Positions 1 through 11,117 of a stretch of DNA of 64,000 nucleotides are shown one piece after another. The notes under the pieces were generated by a model, which saw only the letters and a list, made by a program, of their open reading frames with translations, did not search any database and was not told the DNA's origin. This stretch comes from Nitzschia sp. pyKryTriq1. Its lineage: Eukaryota; Bacillariophyta; Bacillariophyceae; Bacillariales; Bacillariaceae. Each line of letters starts with the position of its first letter. The stretch's first letter is position 1. The translations under genes and the position numbers were made by a program. The stretch covers positions 4,092,001-4,156,000 of the forward strand of contig OY101116.1 of the NCBI GenBank assembly GCA_956465555.1, in the 5' to 3' direction.

Positions 1-2026
1 CTCTACTACAGTAGTACGAGTAGACTACAAGTACTACTTCTCTACTCGCTATAGAGCTAGTACTACTACTAGTTAGTAGTAGATCCCAGCCCTCTCTGTA
101 CCGTACTAGTATCTATCAAGCTCTCTTGGTTACACTACTAGTAGCTCTAGCGAGACTACTCTCTACCACTAGTAGTAGAGAGCGATATCTCTACTCTCTA
201 GAGAGAGTAGTACTACTGGTACAGCTACCGGTAGTCTCTCTACTAGTAGAGAGTAGTAGTAGTAGTAGTAGTAGAGTACCGGTAGTAGAGAGACAAGAGA
301 GCGAGAAAGGATCCATCATGGTGGTGATCGTCCCATTCTCGCCCTTCTCGCGAAGTTTTCCGGCCGCGCACCCCTTCAGATTATTGTGAGGTTTGACTCG
401 CAACGATCGGAGGGAGCAAGACGGCGGGCGTGCGCCGGGCGGGCACCACATCCATGTGACTGCTGATTTGAAGAGAAAGATGATAATCGTAATATTGTTG
501 TGGCGCGCCCACACGCAAAACAAAAGGAAAAAGGATGCGCGGAGAAGCATGATGCAAGCATACTAAGATAAGAAGGCGGGGGGATGATATTAGATGGTGC
601 AAACCCAAAGCTAGCTAGCTACAAGTAGTACCAGTATGGTAGCATTTTACTGACTGACTGTATCTTCCAGTTGCTTATTTATATTGCAATCCACAATCAT
701 CCGCGCCAAAAAGTATAATCCAAGCAGTACTAGTGCTAGAGAATGATGATGAGATTTTGCTCGTTTCCAGCCATCACGACCAGCACTCCTCCCTCTGCGA
801 TGGGAAACGACGACCGTTCCGCCGTGATGGTATGACCCGAGTTGAGAAGAGGAGTGAGATCATACCATAACAAGTAGTATAGTAATCCATGATTATTGCT
901 GTCACATCCTGTTACCACCACCACCAAGAACGAACAAGCATACTAAGAAGACAAAGAAGAAGGTGGTGCTGATAAAGGTAGGGGACTTTGGGAACGAAGA
1001 TATTGGATATTGTTCTTCATAGTGCTAGGAGAAGGTTTTGCTGCGGGAACTATGTACGTGAAGAATCACAATCATTATTGCGCAGCCATAATACGAGTAC
1101 CGCCCGTGTTGGGACGACGCGAGGCTCCGAATCCCTTTTGGAGTTTCTAGTTCTCGAACCCCTTACGCCTGCCCTTCTCTACGGTGTGTCAGTTGTAGTG
1201 TGTCGGAACGTGCTAGTATTGATTGGGTGTGACCGTGGCTCCGTGTTACCGGGGCGCGGTTGACCCAAGCGACCTGAGAGATCGCCCGGGTGGGTGGGTG
1301 GCCTTAAAATTTCTATTGGCTTACTCGTAGAGCAAGCTTTTCAACTAATGTAATATCACGATCTAGATGGTCGAAAGATTTGTGTGCCATCGTCGTCACT
1401 GCTCCTTTTCGTTGACCTTCTGTTTTGGTCATTTCCAACGGATGGCAGAAATGACCATTTTGGGACCAGATGACTCGTTCGAGTCCTCACCACTTCCAAT
1501 CTCTTCAACAATCATGGAAGCCACCACCATCAGCTGCCCCCGAGGAGCCGTACGATTTGAGTCCGTCCGTCCGTCCGTGAGTCTACTGGTGGTAGACCAG
1601 CAGAAAGCGAAGAAGTCGTCAAGTCACAGCAAGCGGGCAGCGCAGCCAGCATGATGATACAGAAGCTAGAAGTAGCAGTAGGAGGTCCGCACTGAAGAAC
1701 ACCACCACTTCTTGTCGACGAGCCTATATGACGACGACTGGTGCTGTTATAGTAGTCAACAACACTTGTTGTCGTCATCGGACGAGCCCGTGACTGCTGT
1801 AAGTAGTCAAGACTAGTAGTACTTAGTACTACTAGCATGTGATGTTGTAGTGTTCGTGTACTTGTAGCGGATTATAATATCATATTGCTATATTACTTAC
1901 TGCAGAAGTACTCTACTATCTACTACGGTAGTATGTTAGAGTCTTGCCGGCAGTAGTACGTACGTACGTAGCTTTCGTTCCTTCATTCAATGCGTGTTGA
2001 TCATGAATGATGATGGTGGTGGTGTA
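1..2026. other. Gene-poor repeat DNA
   Basis: No convincing gene is seen. The first 300 bases are CTA/TAG trinucleotide tracts that are self-complementary (CTACTAGTAG type). Short open frames here have no recognisable domain and most lack an ATG context. About 1144-1517 holds the first copy of a dispersed repeat described separately. The rest is ordinary AT/GC-mixed sequence. Confidence 0.6.
1144..1517 (+). repeat. Dispersed repeat, copy 1, with tRNA-like A and B boxes
   Basis: Two blocks (about 1144-1172 and 1430-1517) match a second copy at 10732-10872 at high identity. The second block contains TGGCAGAAATG (1443-1453), which fits the RNA polymerase III A box TRGYNNANNNG, and CGTTCGAGTCC (1476-1486), one base off the B box GGTTCGANTCC. 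The boxes lie 33 bases apart start to start. Copy 1 has about 270 bases between the two blocks where copy 2 has only about 30, so one copy carries an insertion or the other a deletion. A tRNA-derived SINE is an inference; no A-rich tail or target-site duplication was identified. Confidence 0.4.
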
Positions 2027-3430
2027 TCAAGGAGGAAGAGGATGAGCAGCAAGATGATACCGCATGGATTCATAGCTACACCAAATCAAAGCATGGATGG
2101 GTGCTGCCCGTAGTAGCAGAGTATGATTCGTCGTCGCCGCCAGTCGCAAAAATCGTGATGATAATGATAATGATGATGATAATGATGGAGTTGCTGCCAA
2201 GAAAAGGGATGATGTGACCATCACCGTGCTGGATTGGACCAATCCAGCGACAGCTCCAGCAGCAGCGACTTGGAGTAGTGGTGGGGGAGTAGTACTAGTA
2301 GTAGAGCCATACCAATAATGCGACTGTGGTTGTTGCTGCTGCTGCTGCTGCTGTTGTTGTTGTCGGATCCAATCATACGTTCCAAAATACAAGGTGGCCG
2401 CCAACATGGAGTGTCCCAAGTGTCGGGGCAGAGATGGTGTTGCTGTTGTAGCAGCAGAACCAGTACTGCTACTCGTCGTCGTCGTCGCCATCATCGTCAT
2501 TGTCATCATCATTCGACTGGCTAGTCCTGAAATGAGACCCGCCACACTGGACGTAAAAATGTGATTGGATTCTTCCACTTCCAAATCCTCCAAATAGACC
2601 TTGGTACCGAACAAAACAGCAGTATTTGTCATTGCTGATGCGGCAGCAGCAAGCACCATGCGTGATGATGATGATGTAGTATATGAGGACGGCGTTGCGG
2701 CAAGTGCTGCTGCTGCTTGTCCTCCCCTTCTTTGCAATAAAAATATTCGTTGATGCAAGGCCAGTGATGGTGCCGAAAAGGAAGAATTGTTGCGAGGAGC
2801 AGCAGCAGCAGCAGCAGCAGTCCCCCGATGAAATGGATTATTCGTGACGTATGACGCCGATGGTCGTGCGTTGGTGGTCGTGGTGGGGGCAATGCCAAAG
2901 AAATAGAATCCCACTGCGGTAGCTCCGCTGGTCGCCAACATGGCTTGCAAGGCCGTCTGCCAAGCAATTCTACTACTAGTAGTACTACTACTAGAACGGG
3001 GAGTATGACTTGTCGGAATGGCATTGGAAAAGATCGTTTCCTCCGAATAAAAGTCGTCGTTTGCCGCAATAGTACTTGGCATCATTACTGCAGGAAGCTT
3101 ATTCCTCGTCATCGTCGTCGCCTCGTTTGCTGGATCCTCATGCTCGTGGCCTGTACTACTACTACTAGTAGTAGTTGTAGGAGGAGGTTCGTAACGAGGA
3201 ATGATAATGGAAAAACCTGGAAGAAGGGATAATACGCGCAACATGGGTGGTCGAGGATCGTCGCGAAGCCGATAGGTACGAATCCTTCGGGCTTCATGGC
3301 GTCGATAGATCGTCGACTGATTCATCCAAGCGCGAATAGAGATGGAAGAAGAAGAAGGGGAAGAGGACAAGGAGGACGGCGACGCCGCATCCTCGGAAGG
3401 AATGATAAAGGGGCTGGTGGAAGCGACCAT
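2027..3430 (-). CDS. Divergent mitochondrial-carrier-like membrane protein (tentative)
   Basis: An open frame of 467 codons from the first true ATG (3430); the frame stays open upstream only through a TTG. The C-terminal two thirds hold several small-residue-rich hydrophobic segments. One is SNHIFTSSVAGLISGLASRM, one is HSMLAATLYFGTYDWIR, and a third is VAAAGAVAGLVQSS. The last segment (RAAPIHALIWCSYESMRYHL) has the shape of the end of a Solcar repeat of the mitochondrial carrier family. The canonical PxDxxK/R signatures are not visible, and the loops carry long Ser, Thr, Ala and Gln runs (12 Gln at about 2318-2360), so the assignment rests on overall pattern only. It could be another six-helix membrane protein. 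It is transcribed away from the 5' repeat region and has no near neighbour. Confidence 0.5.
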   Translation of the reverse strand: MVASTSPFIIPSEDAASPSSLSSSPSSSSISIRAWMNQSTIYRRHEARRIRTYRLRDDPRPPMLRVLSLLPGFSIIIPRYEPPPTTTTSSSSTGHEHEDPANEATTMTRNKLPAVMMPSTIAANDDFYSEETIFSNAIPTSHTPRSSSSTTSSRIAWQTALQAMLATSGATAVGFYFFGIAPTTTTNARPSASYVTNNPFHRGTAAAAAAAPRNNSSFSAPSLALHQRIFLLQRRGGQAAAALAATPSSYTTSSSSRMVLAAAASAMTNTAVLFGTKVYLEDLEVEESNHIFTSSVAGLISGLASRMMMTMTMMATTTTSSSTGSAATTATPSLPRHLGHSMLAATLYFGTYDWIRQQQQQQQQQQQPQSHYWYGSTTSTTPPPLLQVAAAGAVAGLVQSSTVMVTSSLFLAATPSLSSSLSLSSRFLRLAATTNHTLLLRAAPIHALIWCSYESMRYHLAAHPLPP

Positions 3431-5173
3431 GATGGTGTTCGATGATTGATGGCTTTCGTTGTTTGCTGTGTACTGTATGTTTGTTGTTGATGTGTCAAAC
3501 AACAAAGATACAACAACCAAAGGGCATCAGACCCATTCGGGTAGCAAAGCGAAGCCTGATGCTTGTTGATGCATCTCGATATCGCGGCATATGCAGAGAA
3601 CAACTGCCAATACAAACTTGTCTCGACAACAACTAACATGATTCTTCGCCGATCTTGCGGAGAATTGGCAGATGTCGCTTCTCTATTCATAACGTCGTTT
3701 CAATAAGTGGAATCCAGACGTAAAGAGTTTCAATTAGACAACCACGGATGAACTTTCATGGATCGAAAAGCTATTTGAGAGCGCAATTGCATAAGTCTGA
3801 TCCAATCACAGAGAACAACAACATCACCAATTTATTGGTGTTCGTTCGTTGACACCAGTACAAACAAGTACTGTAGGCTACCTACTTGCTACCGGTCGGT
3901 AGGTACCGGTACCGGTACCGGTACCGGTGCAGTAGCTGTAAGGCCGGCGGCGCGGCCGGCGCGGTGGCGAAGGTCTTACAGTACGTTGACGTACCGGTAG
4001 TCGCTATACTGTACTTGTACGGCGCCAGCTCGGTCAAGGTTTGACGTTGACGTAATCATGACATCATTGTTATTCTTCCAGATTTTGGGCGGCAGTACTC
4101 GTTGTTTTGCGACACTATCGGACATCGGAGACCCCGCCCCCCGCCCCGAGGAGGATCCATCATCATCATCATCATCATCATCATCGTCCTCGCAGATACT
4201 ACTACGGTACAGTAGACGACTACCTGATGGTACCGGTACCCCATGATTGTACAGGTACAGGAGTATCATACACCGACAGCAGTACCTAGTCCTGTGGCTA
4301 CTAGAATTAGAGCTTTCGTGGAGGCAGAGACTACCTTCCACGGGTTCCAGTAATCAGTCGTCTACTAGAGAGAGAGTAGTAGTACTATTAGTAGTAGCTA
4401 GTAGTAGCTAGTAGTAGAGCACGAGTAGCCCGGCAGCCGGCAGCCCCCCGAAGTACTCATGCGAGGAGCATAAAAAGCTTTTCTTTTATTTGCGTTCAAG
4501 CAAGATAGAGCACTTGCGTTGTTCAAGTAAGTGTCTTACTCTTGTAAGTTGTTGTTCGTGATGATGAGGAAAAGGCGTGTTCTTCTTGGCCCACCGCAGC
4601 AAGAGCAAGCTGCCAAACCAGAACTTGTTGTTTTCCGCCGCTTCGAGATGCTCGCTTTTGAAATTCCCAACCAAGACGATGCTAAGACCGGGGCAATAGA
4701 TCGAACGTTTAACAGGCAATTCAAGATATCGGAAGGGCTTTATAGAAGAAGACATGTACATTCTAGCAATTAAGTCCAACATTATGTCAATAGACATTTC
4801 CAATAGACACTACTTCAAGACACAGAGATGTTCTTTTTCGAATGCGAACATTTTCAATGGCATAATTGTTGCATCTATCATGTTGGGCCTACTTGGACGG
4901 TGTTGAAGTCATCGACTCCCAGTTATTTTATATGCCCTCATTGGGTCGTACTTATTGATTTCTCAGAATTCGGTCTTGCCCGAGAGCAGCAGTTCCATTC
5001 TAAAATCGAACATCTATGGCCCATCGAATTCTCGAAACCGCAACCGCAACAGATGATATACAATAGAACATCATCATCTCGTCACGACGCAAGAAACAAA
5101 CACAACGCGGCGAGGCAAGATCGAAAGCATAATAATACATATATCCTTTTATCCTCCAAGACCAAGATCGTCA
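3431..5173. other. Intergenic region with simple repeats
   Basis: Contains a (GGTACC) tract at about 3891-3928, a GC-rich patch (about 3932-3963), a CAT/ATG microsatellite (about 4155-4190) and CTA/TAG tracts (about 4370-4420). A possible small minus-strand frame starts at ATG 4797 and runs to 4486 (103 codons) but matches nothing recognised. The last 300 bases are probably the promoter and leader of the MORN-repeat gene. Confidence 0.5.
3891..3928. repeat. (GGTACC)n palindromic microsatellite
   Basis: Several tandem ACCGGT/GGTACC hexamers in a row, each self-complementary, so the whole tract can fold on itself. It lies between two genes, with no link to either visible. Confidence 0.8.
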
Positions 5174-7396
5174 ATGATGGAAAACAAGATGAACCGTTCC
5201 ACCACATTGACCACGACAAACACGGCTCCCAAGCCACCTCTCCATCATTATAACAGGGCCACAACGCCAACACCACCAACAACAACAACAACAACCGCAT
5301 CAAGATTTGCATCACCATCATCATCATCATCATCACCATCATACAAAGCATCAGCATCAACAAAAACAAAACCAAAAACGTCTGCTGACAATGGCTCTCC
5401 GTATCGAGAAGAGATTGATTTCACTCTTAGCCCTGGTCGTCGTTCTCGCTCCAATGATGCTCCTACCAGTGCGGAACATTCCTACCTCAAATCTCGTCGC
5501 TCCAATGCACGAGGGGAACGACGATCGAATATCATGAACATGCTGGATCGAAATATTCCCATGATGGACTCTTCTCTTTCCACCATCGAGAACAACACCC
5601 CCATCAGCAGCAAGAACAACATCAATAGCAGTATTACCAACTTTTCCGACAGTCAAAGCACCCTTGCCAAGTTCGCGTATCAGCCTCCGAGCAGTCAAAC
5701 GAGTACGGCCACTACGGCTACCAATACCAGTCGGGGAGATGATCCATCGCCTCCCTCTTCTCCCGTCCTCGTCAGCAGCAGCAACAGCAGCAATAACAAG
5801 GGAAGCGTCCACCGCCGTGCCATGCATATCATGAACATGTTTCGACGCAACGAAAGCAATAACTCGTCTGGCCACAGTCGCAGTGCTGCTGTCAGCAGCC
5901 CCTCGAGGAGTCTTCGAGCAGGCCCAAGGACGACTGGTACTACTACTACTACTACTACTACTAGTAGTAGTACTTCCAGCCCCAAAGCGGCAAGGCGACG
6001 TCAAACATCATTATCATCATCAAAGGCGTCAACAACAACAACAACAGCAGCAGCAGGTGCGGTAGCAAAGCCCGAACCACCAACCAGCAAGCAGAACCGC
6101 AAAGTAGCTCAACTTCGCGACATGTTGGAACGCAAAAAGCTTCAAGAAGAAGAAAGAAAAACTAACCATGTGCAACAGGAAGATGAATCCATTGCGGATT
6201 CGACTGGTTTGGATGGCCATCATGGTGGAAGCAGCAATATCAGCAGTAGTGCTAGTGGCAGTGGTAGTGGTAGTGGTCCCAAGACAACAACAACCACTAC
6301 CACCAACAACAAGACGAAAAAGACCAAGAAGAAGAGCCTCAACAAGACGACGAATAGCAGCAGCAACACCACTGAAGCCACCGCCCTCACCAAGAAACCA
6401 GGCAAGGTCCGAAGTGTCGTGGCTGCCTTTGAAGATCAAGAGGCAACTCGGCGAACTCGCAATACTACTAGTAGTAGTGCCACCACCACCACTACTGCTG
6501 CTTGTTCTGTCACCACCACCAAGAAGTCTCGTGCCAGTAGTACTCCTACTCCTACTACCAGGAAGACTTCTCATCCATCTTCGGACAGTGACAGTCATGC
6601 CGACTCTTCCTACCAGTTGACCGTCCCTTCGCCATCACCACCACAAAAACGAAAAGGATCCTCTTCTCATCATCATCGACGATCCATGGATCGGGTGACG
6701 ACGGCGGCGGCGGCGGCGACGACTACAAAAGTGGCACTGCCAGTAGTAGAAGCCGACCGGCAGGATGCTGGTAGTAGTGCTCCTCGACCGACTACAGTCC
6801 ACAACTTGTTGCTCATGGACACTTCTGGCAATGCTGGCAAATATACGGGAACGATTTCCGATAAAACCGGCAAGCCCCATGGCTACGGAAAGATGGTCTA
6901 TGAAAAGAATACTGGTCCCGGTGAAGAAAAGGCACGCATCTATGAAGGGGAATGGAATCAGGGACAATGGAATGGTAAAGGACGTCATGTCAAACACAAT
7001 GGCGATGTGTACGAAGGCCACTTTTGTGACGATCAAAAGCATGGCGACGGCGTCTACCTTTACCACGATGGAAACCGCCGCTTTGAGGGACGCTATGTCA
7101 TGGGACATCGTGTCGAGGGGACCATGTTGTACAGTGATCGGTCCGTGTACAAGGGACAATGGTACAATGGAAAACGCCAAGGAAAAGGTATCTACCGATT
7201 CTCCGATCAAAGTATCTACAAGGGCGACTTTGATGGTGATCGGATCCATGGAGTGGGACAGCTACTTTGGCCCGATGGATCCCGATATTCGGGCGAATGG
7301 AGTCAAGGCCAACGCCATGGAAAGGGAAAAGAATACGATAGACATGGCAATATTCGATACAATGGAATGTGGAAACACAACAAGCCTCTCAAATAA
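5174..7396 (+). CDS. MORN-repeat protein with long disordered N-terminus
   Basis: A 740-residue single-exon gene. Residues 1-550 are Ser/Thr/Lys-rich and probably disordered, with short conserved-looking helices such as KVAQLRDMLERKK (about 312-325) and KVRSVVAAFE (about 411). Residues 555-740 form seven full and one partial MORN repeats, each near YxGxWxxGxxxGxGxxxxxDG. Examples are YEGEWNQGQWNGKGR, YKGQWYNGKRQGKGIY and YSGEWSQGQRHGKGKEY. MORN repeats in eukaryotes mediate membrane association or scaffold protein assembly; diatoms have many of them. No kinase or other catalytic domain is attached, so a scaffold role is the most that can be inferred. Two in-frame ATGs (5174, 5177) open the gene. 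It is convergent with the next gene, 264 bases away. Confidence 0.9.
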   Translation: MMENKMNRSTTLTTTNTAPKPPLHHYNRATTPTPPTTTTTTASRFASPSSSSSSPSYKASASTKTKPKTSADNGSPYREEIDFTLSPGRRSRSNDAPTSAEHSYLKSRRSNARGERRSNIMNMLDRNIPMMDSSLSTIENNTPISSKNNINSSITNFSDSQSTLAKFAYQPPSSQTSTATTATNTSRGDDPSPPSSPVLVSSSNSSNNKGSVHRRAMHIMNMFRRNESNNSSGHSRSAAVSSPSRSLRAGPRTTGTTTTTTTTSSSTSSPKAARRRQTSLSSSKASTTTTTAAAGAVAKPEPPTSKQNRKVAQLRDMLERKKLQEEERKTNHVQQEDESIADSTGLDGHHGGSSNISSSASGSGSGSGPKTTTTTTTNNKTKKTKKKSLNKTTNSSSNTTEATALTKKPGKVRSVVAAFEDQEATRRTRNTTSSSATTTTTAACSVTTTKKSRASSTPTPTTRKTSHPSSDSDSHADSSYQLTVPSPSPPQKRKGSSSHHHRRSMDRVTTAAAAATTTKVALPVVEADRQDAGSSAPRPTTVHNLLLMDTSGNAGKYTGTISDKTGKPHGYGKMVYEKNTGPGEEKARIYEGEWNQGQWNGKGRHVKHNGDVYEGHFCDDQKHGDGVYLYHDGNRRFEGRYVMGHRVEGTMLYSDRSVYKGQWYNGKRQGKGIYRFSDQSIYKGDFDGDRIHGVGQLLWPDGSRYSGEWSQGQRHGKGKEYDRHGNIRYNGMWKHNKPLK

Positions 7397-7660
7397 TACT
7401 AGAGCAACATTATACTATTATATATGTATATCAAACAACCATTTTTTTCAGCCCACCACCCGTATATTGCCTGTACACACTACGTACTTCGATTGCCAGT
7501 AGCCAGTAGAGTGTCGAATGCATTCCTAAACCAGAAATAAGCATATGTATGTAGCTGGAAGAAACTCTAAATGCTTTCTTTAGTACTAAGGCTGAGGCAA
7601 CATCGCTGAAATGCCAATATACTAGATACTCCCTCTCGCTTGTCGTATCGTCGTTTCCAT

Positions 7661-8697
7661 TTACGCAAAGATTCCGAAGACGAGTTCCTTGATTCGATCA
7701 CGCTTTCTCATCTTGCCGCCATTTGCGGTGTTGCTAGTATTGATACCACCCATGGCAGCCGTAAACGGACACCCACCGGTCGATTTCCAGTTGGCATTGA
7801 CGTCTTCGACCTTGGTGTTCCCCCGCAAGACGTTGATAAAGTCTTCGGCATTGTAAAAAATGTCAACATCTTTCAATTGGAGTTTGTCATTGACGACTGC
7901 CGTTCCAAATCCAAACATTTCGACCAGCTCTCCCTTGCCTTGATTGGTCTCGTACGTTCCCGTAAAGGTACCCCAGTGACGCCAGGTAAAGGCTACCTTG
8001 GGTGGTCCCGAGTACACATCGAGGACTTCCCATGGAAACGCAGCAAACGCATTATGAAAGGCATCGTGCGAGCCTTCCCAAGTAATATTTGAAGAGTCCC
8101 AAATATCTGCCGGACACGCATTCAATAGTACATTGTAATTCCCAACCTGGTTGGCCTCTTGATTGTTAAAGATTTTGCCTCCATTGGCCGAAATGCGAAA
8201 GTTTTCCACATCCGCCGACTTGTGCGACGTAGCATCCAATTTGTGGGAACGCTCCATTTCCCAAGTCTTGACGAGATTTTCAACGACTTGTTCCAAACTT
8301 CCATCGGGATGGATTTTGGACCGTTCCTTGAGATATTTCAAATTGGTCAAGGAATAGTCGGGAACGTCTCCAAATCGCCACTTGGTGTCGGGATCATCCA
8401 TAAAGGATCGTTCCGGTTCCTTCCATCCAAACTCGGCCTTGATTTTCTCCAATTCGACCTTGACATCGTCAAGCTCTTCCTTGGTCAAAGCCTTTCCCGA
8501 TCCAGTGACGGTCAACGGTCCTTGCATGTGTCTTTTTTATAGAATAGAACAAGAAAACAAGTAGTAAACATCATATTATGAGCGACGTATTCGGCAAGAT
8601 GATTGCTGGAGACAAGAAGCAAGTTCGTGGTCGTCTACACGCGAACTTACGTTTGAGCCATGGAAGGAACATTATCCGACGCAGCAAAGAGAGCTGA

Positions 8698-8782
<85 letters not shown>

Positions 8783-8916
8783 GACGACGACGACGACGAC
8801 GAGGCATCAGCAGCAGAAGGAATCATCATCCTCATCGGGGCAAACGCTTGGCAACCTCCTGGTGCTGTGCTGCCCAAAACAAGGGCAGTTGCAACTGCGC
8901 TCTGAGAGAACTTCAT
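7661..8916 (-). CDS. Plastid-targeted pathogen-related protein (two exons)
   Basis: Exon 1 is 8916-8651 and exon 2 is 8531-7661; the 119-base intron has donor GTAAGT and an AG acceptor, and splicing reads SMAQT-HMQGPL in frame (378 residues). Residues 1-27 form a signal peptide ending CQA|FAP, the diatom plastid cleavage motif with Phe at +1, so import through the plastid ER is expected. A run of about 36 Ser coded by TCG repeats fills the transit peptide. The mature part (from GPLTVTGSGKALT) matches the plant/fungal pathogen-related (PRP) family, with hallmarks such as NYNVLLNACPADIWDSSNI and AFHNAFAAFPWEVLDVYSGP. That family has a SnoaL/NTF2-like fold and no firmly known reaction. An upstream in-frame ATG at 8961 would hide the signal peptide, so 8916 is preferred. 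Confidence 0.85.
8695..8806. repeat. (GAC/TCG)n microsatellite coding poly-Ser
   Basis: About 27 uninterrupted GAC units followed by a few interrupted ones on the plus strand. Read on the minus strand they code about 36 consecutive Ser in the transit peptide of the plastid-targeted protein. The plus-strand readings (poly-Asp, poly-Thr) are shadows. Confidence 0.95.
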
Positions 8917-10051
8917 GGTAGTACTATGAGTAGTAGCAATGCTTTCCAATCGGTCAGTCAAAATAATGGGGTATGCGAGGAGATATTATGCAATTCTTTG
9001 TTATAATATGCGGTCGGTCGGTACCGGTAGAGGCAGTTTTTGTGGGAAGAATCTTCGATGCTACTACATAGCTGATGGGTTTCCAAAAAATAAAGCTCGA
9101 ACTTTGTTGTTCGCGGTATTAAAACTCTATTATGTGAACGGATGTGTGCGTGCGTCAGTTCCGTTTGGAGAATGACTTTTAAAAGAGAACTTGACGAAGT
9201 TTCTAGGTTTTTTCCGATGAATAATTACTTGGCATTTCAGAATCGGGAGATTCTTTTATATATGCCTTTCTTAAAGTAAATGACTGTACTTGGAAGGTCA
9301 TTCACATACGTACGAGTATACGTCACTCGAAACATCCCTGGGTAATTGGCCACCACCAATGACGCAACTCTACGAGTACCGCGGTATTACGACTGGCTAC
9401 AGTACAAGTACTGGTACTCTAATAGTAGTACATAGAGAGACGATATGATCTGGTGAAAGGGAGAAGGATAACGCGCAGAGCACTGGTAGTACCACGCGAT
9501 AGTAGGGAGCCTTCGAGCTGAGCAAAACACTAGCTTCATACTATGTATGTACTAGTAGACTAGTTGGAGATCATAGTGATCCTATACCGCTCCCTCTACT
9601 TTTAAAAGTAGATTTGGAAGTGTTGCTTTGTTCTCCGGTCATTCGAGAGAGAGAGAGAGAGAGAGAGAGCAGACGACGCCAGAAGGCGATGATAGTAAAA
9701 AATTCCCCTCGAATCGAATCATCCAGAAACAGTATGCTCCATATTATGTACTCGGTATTCTTTAGGGCCGAATGAATCATCACCTGCGCCAGACAATTGG
9801 GCAGCTCTCATTTTGAAGAAAGAGGGAGGTTGACATCGAACTGCTGTCAGTATTATAACGTTGCCGAATCAATCCTCCTTATATTCACGAGAGCATAGCA
9901 GCAAAGATCTCTATTTAGGGCCGACTTGATCCTTTTTGATGAGCGAAGAGGCGTTCAGTGCATAAACGTCGGCTCACAGGGAGTAGGAGTAAATTTGGGC
10001 GAGGATCCATGATTTGTTACTCCACCACCAACACCCACCCTCGGACTTTTG

Positions 10052-10366
10052 TCAATCAATATTATTCCGTGTAGTAGCAACATTCCTTTCGATCAAGAAA
10101 GTAGCGGCGCGGTCAGTATTGTAGCCGCCACCACTACTTATCCGAATGCCCATTTCCATCATGTCGTCATCTTGGTCTTCAGCCGTGTTGTTGTGTGAGC
10201 CTCTCGATGATGATGATGATGATGATGTTGATTCATCCTCGTCGTCGTCCTCTCGATGATAATGATGATGATGGTGATTGGTGTTGATGTTTCCGTAATT
10301 GCAGACTTGTAAGATTACCCATGTTACTAGCCATAAACAAAGTTGACAGAGTCCGGCAATGGACAT
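10052..10366 (-). CDS. Possible membrane-protein C-terminal fragment
   Basis: An ATG at 10366 opens a 104-codon frame: a hydrophobic stretch (MSIAGLCQLCLWLVTWVILQ) followed by a His run and an acidic/Ser tail. The same frame is open upstream to about 10440 with aromatic-rich residues (LSFLYYYYFTAGDYYYYHYLF) before a stop, which resembles the end of a multi-helix membrane protein. No acceptor site or upstream exon was found. It could be a real small gene, a last exon or chance. Confidence 0.2.
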   Translation of the reverse strand: MSIAGLCQLCLWLVTWVILQVCNYGNINTNHHHHHYHREDDDEDESTSSSSSSSRGSHNNTAEDQDDDMMEMGIRISSGGGYNTDRAATFLIERNVATTRNNID

Positions 10367-10731
10367 GAACAAATAATGATAATAATAATCGCCAGCCGTA
10401 AAATAATAGTAGTAGAGAAAAGATAGGTTTGCCGTCGTTCAATCAATATTACGGAATAGGTGCATATTATATACTTCGTATGTTGTTGTTGTTGTTGTTG
10501 TTGCTTTCCGCTACATCATCGCATTGCCGGCATCATCATAAAAGCGTATATATTACTGTTTGAGCTCTTCTTTCGACTGCTTCGATCTGGCCCTCGCGTG
10601 ATATCTATCCGCTTGCATATCGGTATAGTCAGGTTGGGGAGCGAATACATGATGTAATACCGGTACCTGGTACCGGTAGAAAAATACTGGCGTAGGAGGA
10701 TAGCCACCGATTTATGCAGGCGACGCGACGC

Positions 10732-10872
10732 TTTCTAGTTCTCGAACCCCTAACGAGCCTGCCTGTTGGAGATAAGGCTAACCATTTCCAACGGATGGCC
10801 GAGATGACCCTTTTGGGACCAGATGACTCGTTTGAGTCCTCACCACTTCCAACTTCCAATCTCTTCAAAGAT
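10732..10872 (+). repeat. Dispersed repeat, copy 2, with tRNA-like A and B boxes
   Basis: Matches the repeat at 1144-1517. The A box is TGGCCGAGATG (10796-10806), a full fit to TRGYNNANNNG. The B box CGTTTGAGTCC (10829-10839) is two bases off consensus. The two copies share TTTCTAGTTCTCGAACCCC at the left and CCAGATGACTCGTT in the middle. Confidence 0.4.
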
Positions 10873-11117
10873 GGATGGACCGTCGTCGAACGGATAGGTG
10901 ATCGCCAATAACTTGGCGCGCTCTGGTCGACTTCTGGTCTGTCCGTCTCTCGTTGGGGGTGCGAAGCGCCAACCAACCCTCCACTCTCTCGTGGACATAC
11001 ATAGCGAGGAGGAGTCAGTCGTCGCGTCGTCGCCTCGCGTCTCGCGTCAAGCTGAACGTGAAAACCGGGAAAAAACCCAATTCATTTCATTCATGTCATG
11101 CTGGGTGTCGAGACCAT

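Noticed and set aside
1430-1517. A true tRNA gene at the A and B box matches
   Set aside because: No acceptor stem or anticodon arm can be folded around the boxes; only the internal promoter-like motifs are present.
2027-3520. Start of the carrier-like gene at 3520, and similarly 15844 for copy A and 43400 for the His-rich gene
   Set aside because: Those codons are TTG; the next in-frame ATG (3430, 15832, 43409) was used, and for the His-rich gene it opens a normal signal peptide.
4828-5253. A 141-codon plus-strand frame before the MORN-repeat gene
   Set aside because: It overlaps the start of the MORN gene in another frame and has no domain; more likely leader sequence.
8660-8905. Plus-strand frames giving poly-Asp or poly-Thr
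   Set aside because: They are readings of the GAC microsatellite whose sense is the poly-Ser transit peptide on the minus strand.
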